This document shows, one piece after another, positions 1 through 6,582 of a stretch of DNA of 12,599 bases (the stretch's first letter is position 1; each line of letters starts with the position of its first letter). The stretch lies in NCBI GenBank assembly GCA_024680835.1, contig JAILBP010000285.1, positions 1 to 12,599 of the forward strand. Direction: 5' to 3'. A program made the position numbers and the translations under genes. A model generated the notes under the pieces. It ran no database searches and was not told where the DNA came from. It saw only the letters and a list, made by a program, of their open reading frames with translations. Source of the stretch: RGIG6904 sp024680835. Lineage in GTDB: Bacteria > Bacillota > Clostridia > Lachnospirales > Lachnospiraceae.

Positions 1-45
1 GAAAGCCATTGCCATTGCGCATAATCTTTTTCCTGCCTTATCCAT
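1..45 (-). CDS. Possible start of an unrecognised gene, cut by the window edge
   Basis: An ATG at 45 on the minus strand opens 15 codons (MDKAGKRLCAMAMAF) to the edge of the window. A GAGGTGA-like ribosome binding site sits just upstream and overlaps the stop of the preceding short frame. The two basic residues followed by a hydrophobic run could be the start of a signal peptide or membrane segment, but too little is visible to say. No family is recognised. Confidence 0.25.
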   Translation of the reverse strand, partial: MDKAGKRLCAMAMAF

Positions 46-55
46 TCCTGTCACC

Positions 56-184
56 TCATGCTATCCGTTTCTTAATCTTATCTATCAACCCGACTTCTGC
101 CGGAAGCCAATCCACACTGTCTATCGTACGAGCATCAAGCCATTTGGCGGCTTCATGCCTTTTCTTACCCCTCAAACAGATCAT
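56..184 (-). CDS. Short unrecognised frame, probably a gene remnant
   Basis: A 42-codon frame ending in DKIKKRIA. Its composition (charged, with the run AAKWLDARTIDSVDWLP) looks coding rather than random. The only ATG, at 184, has no ribosome binding site, so it is unlikely to be translated as it stands. Its upstream end overlaps the last codons of the ATPase-like fragment at 165-296 in another frame. Removing one G from the GGGG run at 168-171 would join the two frames into one continuous reading. It is either a real small protein with an unidentified start or the tail of a frameshifted gene. No function can be assigned. Confidence 0.3.
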   Translation of the reverse strand: MICLRGKKRHEAAKWLDARTIDSVDWLPAEVGLIDKIKKRIA

Positions 185-296
185 CAAGGGTTATACCATC
201 TGATATATATGAATTATAAGCTGTTTTAGCCAATCCTGTTGCTGATATCATAATTATTTTAAACGCTTGAGACGTTCCGGTTTTCTTTCTGAATGT
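165..296 (-). pseudogene. C-terminal fragment resembling an AAA ATPase (ATPase_2/COG1672 type)
   Basis: The frame reads FKIIMISATGLAKTAYNS and ends TLDDLFEG followed by a stop. This pattern (a short hydrophobic strand, a G-L/V-x-x-x-x-Y segment and a final T-x-DDLF) is how I remember many bacterial ATP-binding proteins of the ATPase_2/DUF234-like group ending. The match is from memory and not searched. No Walker motifs or earlier part of the gene are present, because the frame is cut upstream by a TAA and merges with the methylase stub in a different frame. It is most likely a recombination leftover. Confidence 0.35.
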
Positions 297-406
297 TTAT
301 TGTAAAATAAAAATGTAGAAAGGGGGGCGGCATATGTTTTGTTATCTCCTGTGCCTCCAAATTCATCATTATAAGGCGGATTCCCGATAATAAAATCAAA
401 CTTCAT
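254..406 (-). pseudogene. N6-adenine DNA methylase stub with NPPY motif
   Basis: An ATG at 406 overlaps the end of the KilA-N gene by 11 bases and opens 50 codons beginning MKFDFIIGNPPYNDE. NPPY is catalytic motif IV of N6-adenine methyltransferases, and MKFDFIIGNPPYQ-like starts are common in the Eco57I/TaqI-like methylase subunits of restriction-modification loci. After the GDNKTYAAPL segment, which still fits the family, the sequence becomes lysine/arginine-rich and stops. Intact proteins of this kind run for several hundred residues, so target recognition and most of the catalytic fold are missing. The break lies near 300, where a different frame continues as the ATPase-like fragment. It cannot methylate DNA in this form. 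Confidence 0.6.
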
Positions 407-1289
407 CTGCGTTCCCTCCATTTTCAGCGTCTTTTGCTGTCTCGATCAGAGACTGTTTCAAGTTCTCAATCACTTTTCCGTTATTTCTAAGAAGCTCCAA
501 TTGCCTGTATGCCTTTTCCCTGAGTATTTTAAGCCGTTCTGTCTGTGACAGCCCCTGTGCAATAAGATCAGCGTTTGTATCTTCCAGATTTATCAGCACC
601 ACCAGTTCTTCAGCAGAGGCATAATCCCTGATATTCGGTGACATCCCCTTTGTGTCCGTTTCCCGTCTCCACTGAGATGCCGTCTTCCCGAAAAGAGCCA
701 TATTGAGCACATCGGCCTCAGATGCGTATTTATATGATATTTCTTCCGGCGTAAGATCCGGACGGATCAGAAACCTCTTTACCGCATCCGTATGAATCCG
801 GTAGTTGATCTTCGACAGCTCCCTCTTCGCATCCCAGCCTATAGACAACCTATGAGACTCCTCTTTTTTCAGCCTCTGGTAATCTTTTATCAAATACAGC
901 TTGAACTCCGGAGATATCCATGATGCAAACTCGAAAGCGATATCCGTGTGAGCGTATGTGCCACCATATCTTCCTGATTTAGATATTATCCCGATTGCAT
1001 CGGTTGTACTTATCCACTGTTGTGGAGTAAGTGTAAATGCGTTATCTCCGGACTCAAATCTAAACCTACCGAATTCGGTGGGTTTAAAATCAGGATTGTG
1101 TAATTGCTCCCAGAGGCCTAAAAAATCGATGGTGGAACGATTCCTCATCCAATGGCCTATTACAAGCGAAGCATTATCCGGATTCTTATACTTTGCAATG
1201 TCCGTCAGGGAAATGTAAGCTTCTTCGTCCACAACATTTCCCAATACGCTTATCTCTGTACCATTAGCATTGATTTTATTTTTTTTCAT
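396..1289 (-). CDS. KilA-N domain protein
   Basis: A 297-residue protein with an N-terminal KilA-N domain at about residues 8-140. Visible hallmarks are YISLTDIA (25-32), an HWMRN segment (46-50), FLGLWE (56-61), KSGRYGGTYAH (104-114) and FASWISPEF (121-129). KilA-N is a DNA-binding fold found in phage antirepressor-like proteins and in bacterial accessory loci. The C-terminal half (about 150-297) is helical and charged, may mediate partner contacts, and is not recognised. The start is supported by a GAGGGGGTG ribosome binding site. The frame is undamaged although both flanks are broken: a methylase pseudogene lies upstream and a methylase stub overlaps its stop by 11 bases. That tight overlap suggests it was once translationally coupled within a restriction-modification operon. 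No other phage genes are nearby, so a prophage origin is not favoured. Confidence 0.85.
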   Translation of the reverse strand: MKKNKINANGTEISVLGNVVDEEAYISLTDIAKYKNPDNASLVIGHWMRNRSTIDFLGLWEQLHNPDFKPTEFGRFRFESGDNAFTLTPQQWISTTDAIGIISKSGRYGGTYAHTDIAFEFASWISPEFKLYLIKDYQRLKKEESHRLSIGWDAKRELSKINYRIHTDAVKRFLIRPDLTPEEISYKYASEADVLNMALFGKTASQWRRETDTKGMSPNIRDYASAEELVVLINLEDTNADLIAQGLSQTERLKILREKAYRQLELLRNNGKVIENLKQSLIETAKDAENGGNADEV

Positions 1290-1334
1290 AACGTTTCACC
1301 CCCTCGTATCTTAACCGTCTGTAAACCCATACGG

Positions 1335-1821
1335 TTAGCTCTTCTTGTTTAACGAATTGAACTCAAGGCTGTTATCAGGTCGCCAGTCATATATTCTGCA
1401 TGGTGGTTGCCTGTTCTCAGGTTCTTTTTCTGCCTGCATTCCAAACATATCAAAAAGCGTCATCTGCCTGTATTGTTCCTGAGCTTTACAGTATGGTATG
1501 GTGCCTGATATGCCCGTATAGCCATTTTAGCCATTCTTTTTCATCTACTGCATTTTCATTCACCACTCGAAGTTTTCGGTCAAGGATCCCGATACGCTTA
1601 GGAATCGGTATGTATTCCCCTGTCTCCACATCATATCGGCTCACCAGATACGGTGCTTCTCCGCAAGTGATCTCCAACCGTCTTGAATCCACATATTTCT
1701 TCCAGTCTGTAGGCTTCTTAAAATCAATATGCTCTGTCGGCACATTGTCCTTATTATTCGCCCTGCTGTCGCCGACCATCGGGATATATGATTTTCCTTT
1801 CGCGATAATATGATGGCTCAT
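1335..1821 (-). pseudogene. Decayed DNA methylase/restriction subunit with internal deletion and frameshift
   Basis: The first frame, from the ATG at 1821, gives 111 residues. These include DWKKYVDSRRLEITCGEAPY and then RIGILDRKLRVVNEN, a series I associate with methylase subunits of Lachnospiraceae restriction-modification loci (recalled, not searched). The frame stops at 1486. A second frame from about 1500 to the stop at 1335 reads QMTLFDMFG and then QPPCRIYDWRPDN, which fits the usual end of the same protein. The block between them, which should span well over a hundred residues, is missing. This is therefore one gene with a deletion plus frameshift near 1490-1500. Its ATG overlaps the stop of the fragment upstream as ATGA, a coupled-operon arrangement. 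The protein is almost certainly non-functional. Confidence 0.55.
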
Positions 1822-1892
1822 TCTTTTTTCTCATGACTCTGCCATCTTGATATATGATCCATGATTTTTTCCCTAGGTATGCATAATGTCTT
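1818..1892 (-). pseudogene. C-terminal tail of an upstream operon gene, possibly a helicase/R subunit
   Basis: A short open frame reads IPREKIMDHISRW and ends EKKE, with its TGA sharing four bases (ATGA) with the methylase start at 1821. Such an overlap is typical of genuine gene borders. The residues look like the end of the DEAD/DEAH-type helicase subunit that often precedes this methylase, but that identification is from memory. Everything upstream of about 1890 has been replaced by an unrelated small gene in another frame, so this is a leftover 3' end. Confidence 0.35.
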
Positions 1893-2079
1893 CTACATTT
1901 CCGGCCGCATCCTCGGTCTCCAGCCAGATTGCCATTACATCATTATCGAGATAATCATAGCCGTTGTCTGTTGCCGCCCCATCTGTATATTCAGCTATGC
2001 GATCCGGCAAAATATATCTTATATCCAGATCCGGGTTATCCATTTTTGAAGAATCAAGAGTTATAAGTATTGTCTGCAT
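1873..2079 (-). CDS. Small protein of unknown function, probably 3'-truncated
   Basis: A 68-residue frame beginning MQTILITLDSSKMDNPDLD, with the later run DNDVMAIWLETEDA. The start is well supported by an AAAAGGA ribosome binding site about 7 bases upstream. I recall similar proteins of roughly 100 residues in Lachnospiraceae, with the same start and an IWLAT-type strand followed by a further alpha/beta segment. No function is known to me. Here the frame ends shortly after AAGNVEDIM and is overlapped by the tail of the neighbouring restriction-modification fragment, so the C-terminal third has probably been lost at a recombination junction near 1885. It may or may not still fold. It lies 22 bases after the methyltransferase stop and could be co-transcribed with it. 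Confidence 0.55.
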   Translation of the reverse strand: MQTILITLDSSKMDNPDLDIRYILPDRIAEYTDGAATDNGYDYLDNDVMAIWLETEDAAGNVEDIMHT

Positions 2080-2101
2080 GATCTATCCTTTTTTCCTTTT
2101 C

Positions 2102-2752
2102 TTACTTTACTGCCCTGAGCGTATGCGTCACTTCCCAACTGCAAACCTCCTCAACCCGTGCAAATCCTGCCAAAAGAAGCGCTTCTTTTTCATGTTCAAC
2201 GGTCAGAGGTGTGTCATAATGATAAAAGACGTCTTCAGGTAAATTCTGTTCTTTTCTGATCCGGATCAATTCACGCCTGAAAAAATCCTCCTGCTCATCC
2301 AAATCAGCAAAATAATCTGTAAGAATAAAATAACCACCCGGTTTCAGCGCTTCTCTGAGTTTAGAATAAAGCGGTATCTTTTGCTCTTTGGAAAAATGAT
2401 GCAGTGATTCTACCGAAACGGCCGCATCAAATTTATCCTCACCAAACGGGACAACAAAATACGATCCGCAAATTGTAGTTATATCCTTGTCTGAAAACTT
2501 CGTTCTAAGCGATTCCAACATGGCTTCAGTCAGGTCTATTCCCGTAACTTTAGCCCGGGGATTCACAGAAAAATACTCTTCCAGCTCAATGCCTGTACCG
2601 CAACCCAGATCCAATACAGCAGCATCTTTCTCTGCAGGCAAAAGGGTTGCCGTATACTTATAAAACGAAGAAGCTCCTTCGATATTAGTTTTCATATGCT
2701 CGTCATATCCATCAACACGAGCAGCAAAAAAATCATCCATCTTTTCAAGCAT
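2102..2752 (-). CDS. Class I SAM-dependent methyltransferase
   Basis: A 216-residue cytoplasmic Rossmann-fold methyltransferase of the Methyltransf_25/UbiE-like group. SAM-binding motif I is VLDLGCGTG (residues 46-54) and the motif II acidic residue is D73 in GIDL. The acceptor-side motif is FDAAVSVESLHHF (108-120) and the post-motif strand is LKPGGYFILTDYF (136-148). The length is normal for a stand-alone member and all core motifs are intact. The substrate cannot be predicted; the small C-terminal region suggests a small molecule rather than DNA. The ATG at 2752 has an AAGGAG sequence about 11 bases upstream, slightly long, and an in-frame ATG four codons later is an alternative. Its neighbours give no clue about substrate. 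Confidence 0.9.
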   Translation of the reverse strand: MLEKMDDFFAARVDGYDEHMKTNIEGASSFYKYTATLLPAEKDAAVLDLGCGTGIELEEYFSVNPRAKVTGIDLTEAMLESLRTKFSDKDITTICGSYFVVPFGEDKFDAAVSVESLHHFSKEQKIPLYSKLREALKPGGYFILTDYFADLDEQEDFFRRELIRIRKEQNLPEDVFYHYDTPLTVEHEKEALLLAGFARVEEVCSWEVTHTLRAVK

Positions 2753-2778
2753 TTGCAGTTGGGCTCCTTATGCCGGGG

Positions 2779-2856
2779 TCAGTCCAGCGGTTTGCGCTCT
2801 TTTCCCATAATCTTACCGATTAAAACAGCATCCGCCGGATGATTTAGAATCTGTGT
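2779..2856 (-). pseudogene. Possible C-terminal gene remnant between helicase and methyltransferase
   Basis: A 25-codon open stretch reads HPADAVLIGKIMGKERKPLD and then stops, 26 bases before the methyltransferase start. The hydrophobic strand followed by a basic tail looks like a protein end, but no start codon with a ribosome binding site precedes it and no family is recognised. It may be chance. Confidence 0.15.
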
Positions 2857-2910
2857 TCACAGTGACAGGTACAATGTACCGTATCTGCTCATTGATCTCA
2901 TCACACATCA

Positions 2911-5631
2911 TTACCCGATTTTCGCAAGCAACTCATTCAGTCGCTCCTTTTCTCCACTTCCATTTGTCGAAAATCTTAAGAGCGGGATTTCATATTTCTG
3001 TAGTATCGAATTCTTTAATATATCTCGTTCCGCCTGTCTGGTACCCTCTTTATGATACATGTATCCGTCTACTTCAATAGCGGACAAAACCTTTTTACTG
3101 ATTTTGCTGTAAAGTACAAAGTCTAAATGTGTCAGCGCATTCATTGCGTACTTTCTTTCTTCATCATTCAGTTTATCAATATCCTTCAGAAGCTGATTCA
3201 ATGGCAAATGACTGATAATACCTATGTCGCTTCTCCTGTTTTCTTTGATTATTTCCATAAGTAGCGCATTCATAAGATTTTCAGAATCATATTCAGATAC
3301 ACGTTTTTTATCTTTGAGGTACTGCATTCTGGCATCAGAGTAATTGCTGTACAAATAATCAAAGATTGAGTATATCTTGCTTTCGACTACTTCGCAGTTG
3401 TTATAGCGAATGTATGAAATAAGATCGCTTATATTTCCGTCGACAACTTCATTTCCGGAAGCCACAATATAAAGACGCTTTTTTGCCCTTGAAACCGCAA
3501 CATTTATCAAATACGGATCGTCTGAGAAATCATTCTTTTCGTCATCAACCGTAGATATTATAATGATGTCTTTCTCGCGTCCCTGAAACTTATGAACCGT
3601 GTCTACTTCTACGTCCGGTATTTCTCTTCTGATAGCCTCTACTTGCTTCCTGTATGGTGTAATAATACCAACATCAGACAGTTTTCCGCCTAACTCAGGT
3701 AATATCTCCTGCTTAATGACATCTATTTGACGCCGATTAAAGTGGTCGCGCTTGTGATTACCTGCCACAGTTGTAATGGCCTTTATTACATTTGCTTCAC
3801 CATTATCACGCGTCATTATAACCAGTTCACCGGCATAAAACTTTTGATTGCAAAAATTTATGATCTTTGGATGGCAGCGGTAATGCTCACGCAATAAAGT
3901 CATCGGAATACTCGGTATTATATCAAGAACAGACTGCAAAAAACTGTGCGTATACTTATATCCTTCCGGTATGTCATATTGCTTGAAAATAATATTGTAT
4001 TGTCTTCTGTCTTCATCAGTGATAACATTTGGCAGCTGTTTGGTGTCTCCAACAATCACCGCATTTAATGATGAAGATAAGGCAAGCACTCCTGTCGCCA
4101 CGTCAACCTGTGAAGCCTCATCCATGATCAAATAATCATACCGAACCATGTTATGTCTGCTACCCAAGCTTGATTTCGAAGCATAGGTAGTACTAAGTGT
4201 TACTGGATATTCCGCGAGAACTTCCTGTGGTCTTTTCCAAAAATCATCTTCTGTGAAAACATGCCTGCCTGTTTTTCCGGAGTAGCGTTCAGCTAAAGCA
4301 TGCTTCAGATACAGCATAGATTTTGTTGTCAAATCTTCTGTATTAACACGTATTTTTGCAATATCAGCTTTAAGTATGGCTACTTCTTTATCTATTTCCT
4401 CAATCCTTTTCTCATAAAACATGGACTGCAACGAAGGAATGATTTGAACCGGATCCTGATCAAAGACCTTTTTCTCTCTTAATCCATACCTGAAGAAAAG
4501 AATGATCTTTTGCCGTAATGATATTGCTTCGTCCTTTTCAGATCCGTCTTGCAAGCTTTGCCAAATATGCATGATATCTGATGCGTGAGCCTTTTTCCTT
4601 ACCTTAACCGGTTTTAAAACAGTCCCTGTTTCATTAATATATTTCTCAAAATGTCTTTTCTCAACATCTATTTTCGACTTTTCATTTGAAAGTCTGGCTA
4701 TCAGCTCCTCATCCGAATAAACCACTTTCAATTTCTGTGATAAATCCCGGATCTCAGATATTAATTCATCAATGTTTCCATTGTATTTCCACCCGGAAAA
4801 ATCCGGGTATGTTGTTATCTGGTCTTCTATAAACCGCCTTTTGTTATCGCTCTTCCCTAATTTGGCAACGACAAAACCGAGATTATATTGAGATGATGCC
4901 AGTTTTTCCTGTACATTTTCGATGGCAGAATTGTTATTCGAAACAATCTGCACTGTTTTTCCGGATATGAGAAGATTAGCGATAATATTCAAGATTGTCT
5001 GAGTTTTTCCGGTTCCCGGAGGTCCCTGTATTACACTCAGCTGATTATTGATCGCGTTCTCAACAGCCTCATATTGACTGAAATTACAACCAAATGGAAA
5101 AACAGGAATCTGGGTTTTCGTTTTTGTTGGCTTCTTGCCGTTGAGATATGGACTTAATGCATTATCTTCTGAAATGAACCCAATTTTATCATACTGTTTT
5201 TTGAGAATAGACTCTCCGGATTCATCTCTTAAGTTACTTATCTCCGAAATACGTTTAAAGTATTCCCATAAATCTTTACTCTTTTTTGTTCTGAATACAC
5301 TTTTAACCAAACGAACTTCGCTATCGGTATAGTCCCGAGAATTACCACCCTCAAATATCACGTGATAATACGTTCTGTGACCACGAAAGGAATATATTTC
5401 TTTTATATTTCCCAGCCGGCGGCCACCCACCTCACAAAGGCTATGCTCATGAATGTCTATTACTTCAGGATTGAACAGTTTTTCTACGTTATCATAAGCA
5501 TAAGAGAAGGTCTTGCCGTTTGAAAATGTTACATCCCACTTTTGGGTCCCCGGATTATAGAGGCATGACTGTACAGAAGAGGTTTTGATCTCTCCTTTTA
5601 GAACAATCATTTCCCTAGTAGGATTTACCAT
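2911..5631 (-). CDS. SF1 helicase (AAA_11/AAA_12 type) with KTSC-like N-terminus and C-terminal nuclease domain
   Basis: A large cytoplasmic DNA/RNA helicase of the Upf1/DNA2-like group. Positions below count from the upstream ATG at 5649. I prefer the ATG at 5631 (906 residues) because an AAGGGGG ribosome binding site sits 6-7 bases before it. Residues 20-60 resemble a KTSC domain (IKTSSVQSCLYN, FSNGKTFSYAYDNV). Helicase motifs are Walker A GPPGTGKT (209-216), Walker B LIMDEASQ (507-514), GDTKQLP (534-540), LLREHYRCHP (585-594), DTVHKFQGRE (683-692) and VAVSRAKKRL (717-726). The long insert at about 300-450 is helical. The C-terminus (841-900) matches the Vsr/DUF559-like nuclease pattern, with LDF (D843), AIEVDG (E859, D861) and ERDILKNSIL. 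It probably unwinds and cuts nucleic acid; a defence role is inferred from the neighbouring restriction-modification debris. The gene stands alone with no co-directional partner close by. Confidence 0.9.
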   Translation of the reverse strand: MVNPTREMIVLKGEIKTSSVQSCLYNPGTQKWDVTFSNGKTFSYAYDNVEKLFNPEVIDIHEHSLCEVGGRRLGNIKEIYSFRGHRTYYHVIFEGGNSRDYTDSEVRLVKSVFRTKKSKDLWEYFKRISEISNLRDESGESILKKQYDKIGFISEDNALSPYLNGKKPTKTKTQIPVFPFGCNFSQYEAVENAINNQLSVIQGPPGTGKTQTILNIIANLLISGKTVQIVSNNNSAIENVQEKLASSQYNLGFVVAKLGKSDNKRRFIEDQITTYPDFSGWKYNGNIDELISEIRDLSQKLKVVYSDEELIARLSNEKSKIDVEKRHFEKYINETGTVLKPVKVRKKAHASDIMHIWQSLQDGSEKDEAISLRQKIILFFRYGLREKKVFDQDPVQIIPSLQSMFYEKRIEEIDKEVAILKADIAKIRVNTEDLTTKSMLYLKHALAERYSGKTGRHVFTEDDFWKRPQEVLAEYPVTLSTTYASKSSLGSRHNMVRYDYLIMDEASQVDVATGVLALSSSLNAVIVGDTKQLPNVITDEDRRQYNIIFKQYDIPEGYKYTHSFLQSVLDIIPSIPMTLLREHYRCHPKIINFCNQKFYAGELVIMTRDNGEANVIKAITTVAGNHKRDHFNRRQIDVIKQEILPELGGKLSDVGIITPYRKQVEAIRREIPDVEVDTVHKFQGREKDIIIISTVDDEKNDFSDDPYLINVAVSRAKKRLYIVASGNEVVDGNISDLISYIRYNNCEVVESKIYSIFDYLYSNYSDARMQYLKDKKRVSEYDSENLMNALLMEIIKENRRSDIGIISHLPLNQLLKDIDKLNDEERKYAMNALTHLDFVLYSKISKKVLSAIEVDGYMYHKEGTRQAERDILKNSILQKYEIPLLRFSTNGSGEKERLNELLAKIG

Positions 5632-5894
5632 TTTTCGCCCCCTTAACATCTTCTATTGCAGTTGAAAATCCTTTGCCCCGCTAATATCTGCCCGGCAAAT
5701 TTTTTTTAAGCCCGACAGTCTTCTTAATATGTCACTTACAGCATCATTATAAAAGTACTGTTGTAAATTATTATTCAGTTCTTGGCGTGAGCTAGCACTC
5801 ATATAAGCATTAAGTAGTGTCTGCTCGTTAATCGTCCTATAAACTTCAAATGCAAGCTTATAGGACGATTAACGAGCAGACACTACATATTTCA
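5632..5894. other. Gene-free stretch between helicase and damaged gene
   Basis: No coding frame with a ribosome binding site is visible on either strand. The stretch is AT-rich, contains a T8 run at about 5701-5708, and holds the 29-bp inverted repeat listed separately. The promoter of the helicase gene should lie here, but I cannot point to a convincing -35/-10 pair. Confidence 0.5.
5814..5886. repeat. Perfect 29-bp inverted repeat with 15-nt loop
   Basis: Left arm 5814-5842 starts GTAGTGTCTGCTCG and ends CCTATAA. Right arm 5858-5886 is its exact reverse complement and ends GACACTAC. The 15-nt spacer is 5843-5857, where CTT and AAG could extend the stem past one mismatch. The arms are only moderately GC-rich, and no T-run follows on either strand, so this is not a canonical intrinsic terminator. 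Long perfect arms with a short loop suggest a recent mobile-element trace (fold-back or MITE-like unit, paired recombination sites) or an inverted duplication. It lies at the boundary where the gene to its right has lost its 3' end. Confidence 0.9.
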
Positions 5895-6092
5895 TCACAT
5901 CTTGCCTTGAAAGTAAAGATTTCGGCGATTTTGGAGTAAAAAAATAAAGCTACTCTGCTTTAATTTCTGTTTACTTACGACGGGATTATCAACAGGAGCC
6001 GGTTTTGGAGCTTCTGTCGTATTACCCATATCTCCCATGTACATACCCATGAATCCGGTAAAACCTGTATTCCCGGTATTATGAGGCGTCAT
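5895..6092 (-). pseudogene. Displaced Gly/Met-rich C-terminal tail of the neighbouring gene
   Basis: A 65-codon frame whose first half is low-complexity (TGNTGFTGFMGMYMGDMGN) followed by a proline-rich linker (EAPKPAPVDNP) and then unstructured sequence. It overlaps the end of the frame at 6079-6531 by 14 bases in another frame. Gly/Met-rich stretches followed by a Pro linker usually sit near the C-terminus of a larger protein, often before a zinc ribbon, which is absent here. The simplest reading is that a frameshift near 6085 split one gene and a rearrangement near the inverted repeat removed its end. Independent translation by stop-start coupling cannot be excluded. Confidence 0.35.
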
Positions 6093-6531
6093 AACCGACT
6101 TGCGATTCCATGAGAATATTCACATCATACTCCGGCATAGTAAACGAAATATGAATAACACTTCCATATTCTACTTCAAGATCCGGCGCATTCACTGTCA
6201 CATGGTAGCTTGTATCGCTGCCAACCGCCCAATAATCCACCTCCACACGCTCGCCCGGCCTGTAATACATACGATCATCTTTGTATTTATAGCCCATAAA
6301 CGCAGGCGAAACCATGTATGTGCCTTCGGGCTTTGAAGGAACAGTATCAAAACACACATGATCCCAGCCAAAGTCTGTCGGCTGCTTGATAAGTTCATTC
6401 ATTAGTTGTTTGTGCATTGTTTCCGAATCTTCGGTCAGTACTTTTGAAAAAATATCGGTCTTTGCAGTTATGCCGCAGTTTTTAAGATCGGTACTGAAAA
6501 GTTCATCAAGACCGTTAAAATGAAACCTCAC
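6079..6531 (-). CDS. Unrecognised protein, probably damaged at both ends
   Basis: A 150-residue frame with normal amino acid usage and no membrane segments. It includes ELIKQPTDFGWDHVCFD (about 47-63), MVSPAFMGYKYKDD, YYRPGERVEVDYWAVGSD and a beta-rich end VIHISFTMPEYDV. The start at 6531 is GTG, with GGAAGGGAAG upstream as a possible ribosome binding site. The frame stays open back to 6567 (KCLKNWPEGKSIV) with a coding-like look, so the true N-terminus may be lost. The C-terminus ends at YDAS, where a Gly/Met-rich tail continues in another frame. I do not recognise the family. It starts about 50 bases after the reductase stop and could be transcribed with it. Confidence 0.5.
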   Translation of the reverse strand: MRFHFNGLDELFSTDLKNCGITAKTDIFSKVLTEDSETMHKQLMNELIKQPTDFGWDHVCFDTVPSKPEGTYMVSPAFMGYKYKDDRMYYRPGERVEVDYWAVGSDTSYHVTVNAPDLEVEYGSVIHISFTMPEYDVNILMESQVGYDAS

Positions 6532-6582
6532 GATTGACTTCCCTTCCGGCCAGTTTTTAAGACACTTTTATTTTCGTGCAAT

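Noticed and set aside
396..1289. KilA-N gene as evidence of a prophage
   Set aside because: No integrase, structural or lysis genes are nearby, and its overlaps tie it to the restriction-modification fragments.
1400..1813. Long plus-strand open frame of 137 codons
   Set aside because: It lies antisense to the methylase pseudogene, has no ribosome binding site and has Ser/Phe-rich shadow composition.
2829..2841. Short hairpin CATCC-GCC-GGATG after the helicase gene
   Set aside because: The stem is only five pairs and the following minus-strand sequence CTGTTTT is a weak tract, so it is not a supportable terminator.
5632..5649. Extended helicase start at 5649
   Set aside because: The AAGGGGG ribosome binding site lies inside this extension and is well spaced for the ATG at 5631.
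5814..5886. Inverted repeat as an ordinary intrinsic terminator
   Set aside because: No T-run follows the stem on either strand, and the 29-bp perfect stem is much longer than usual.
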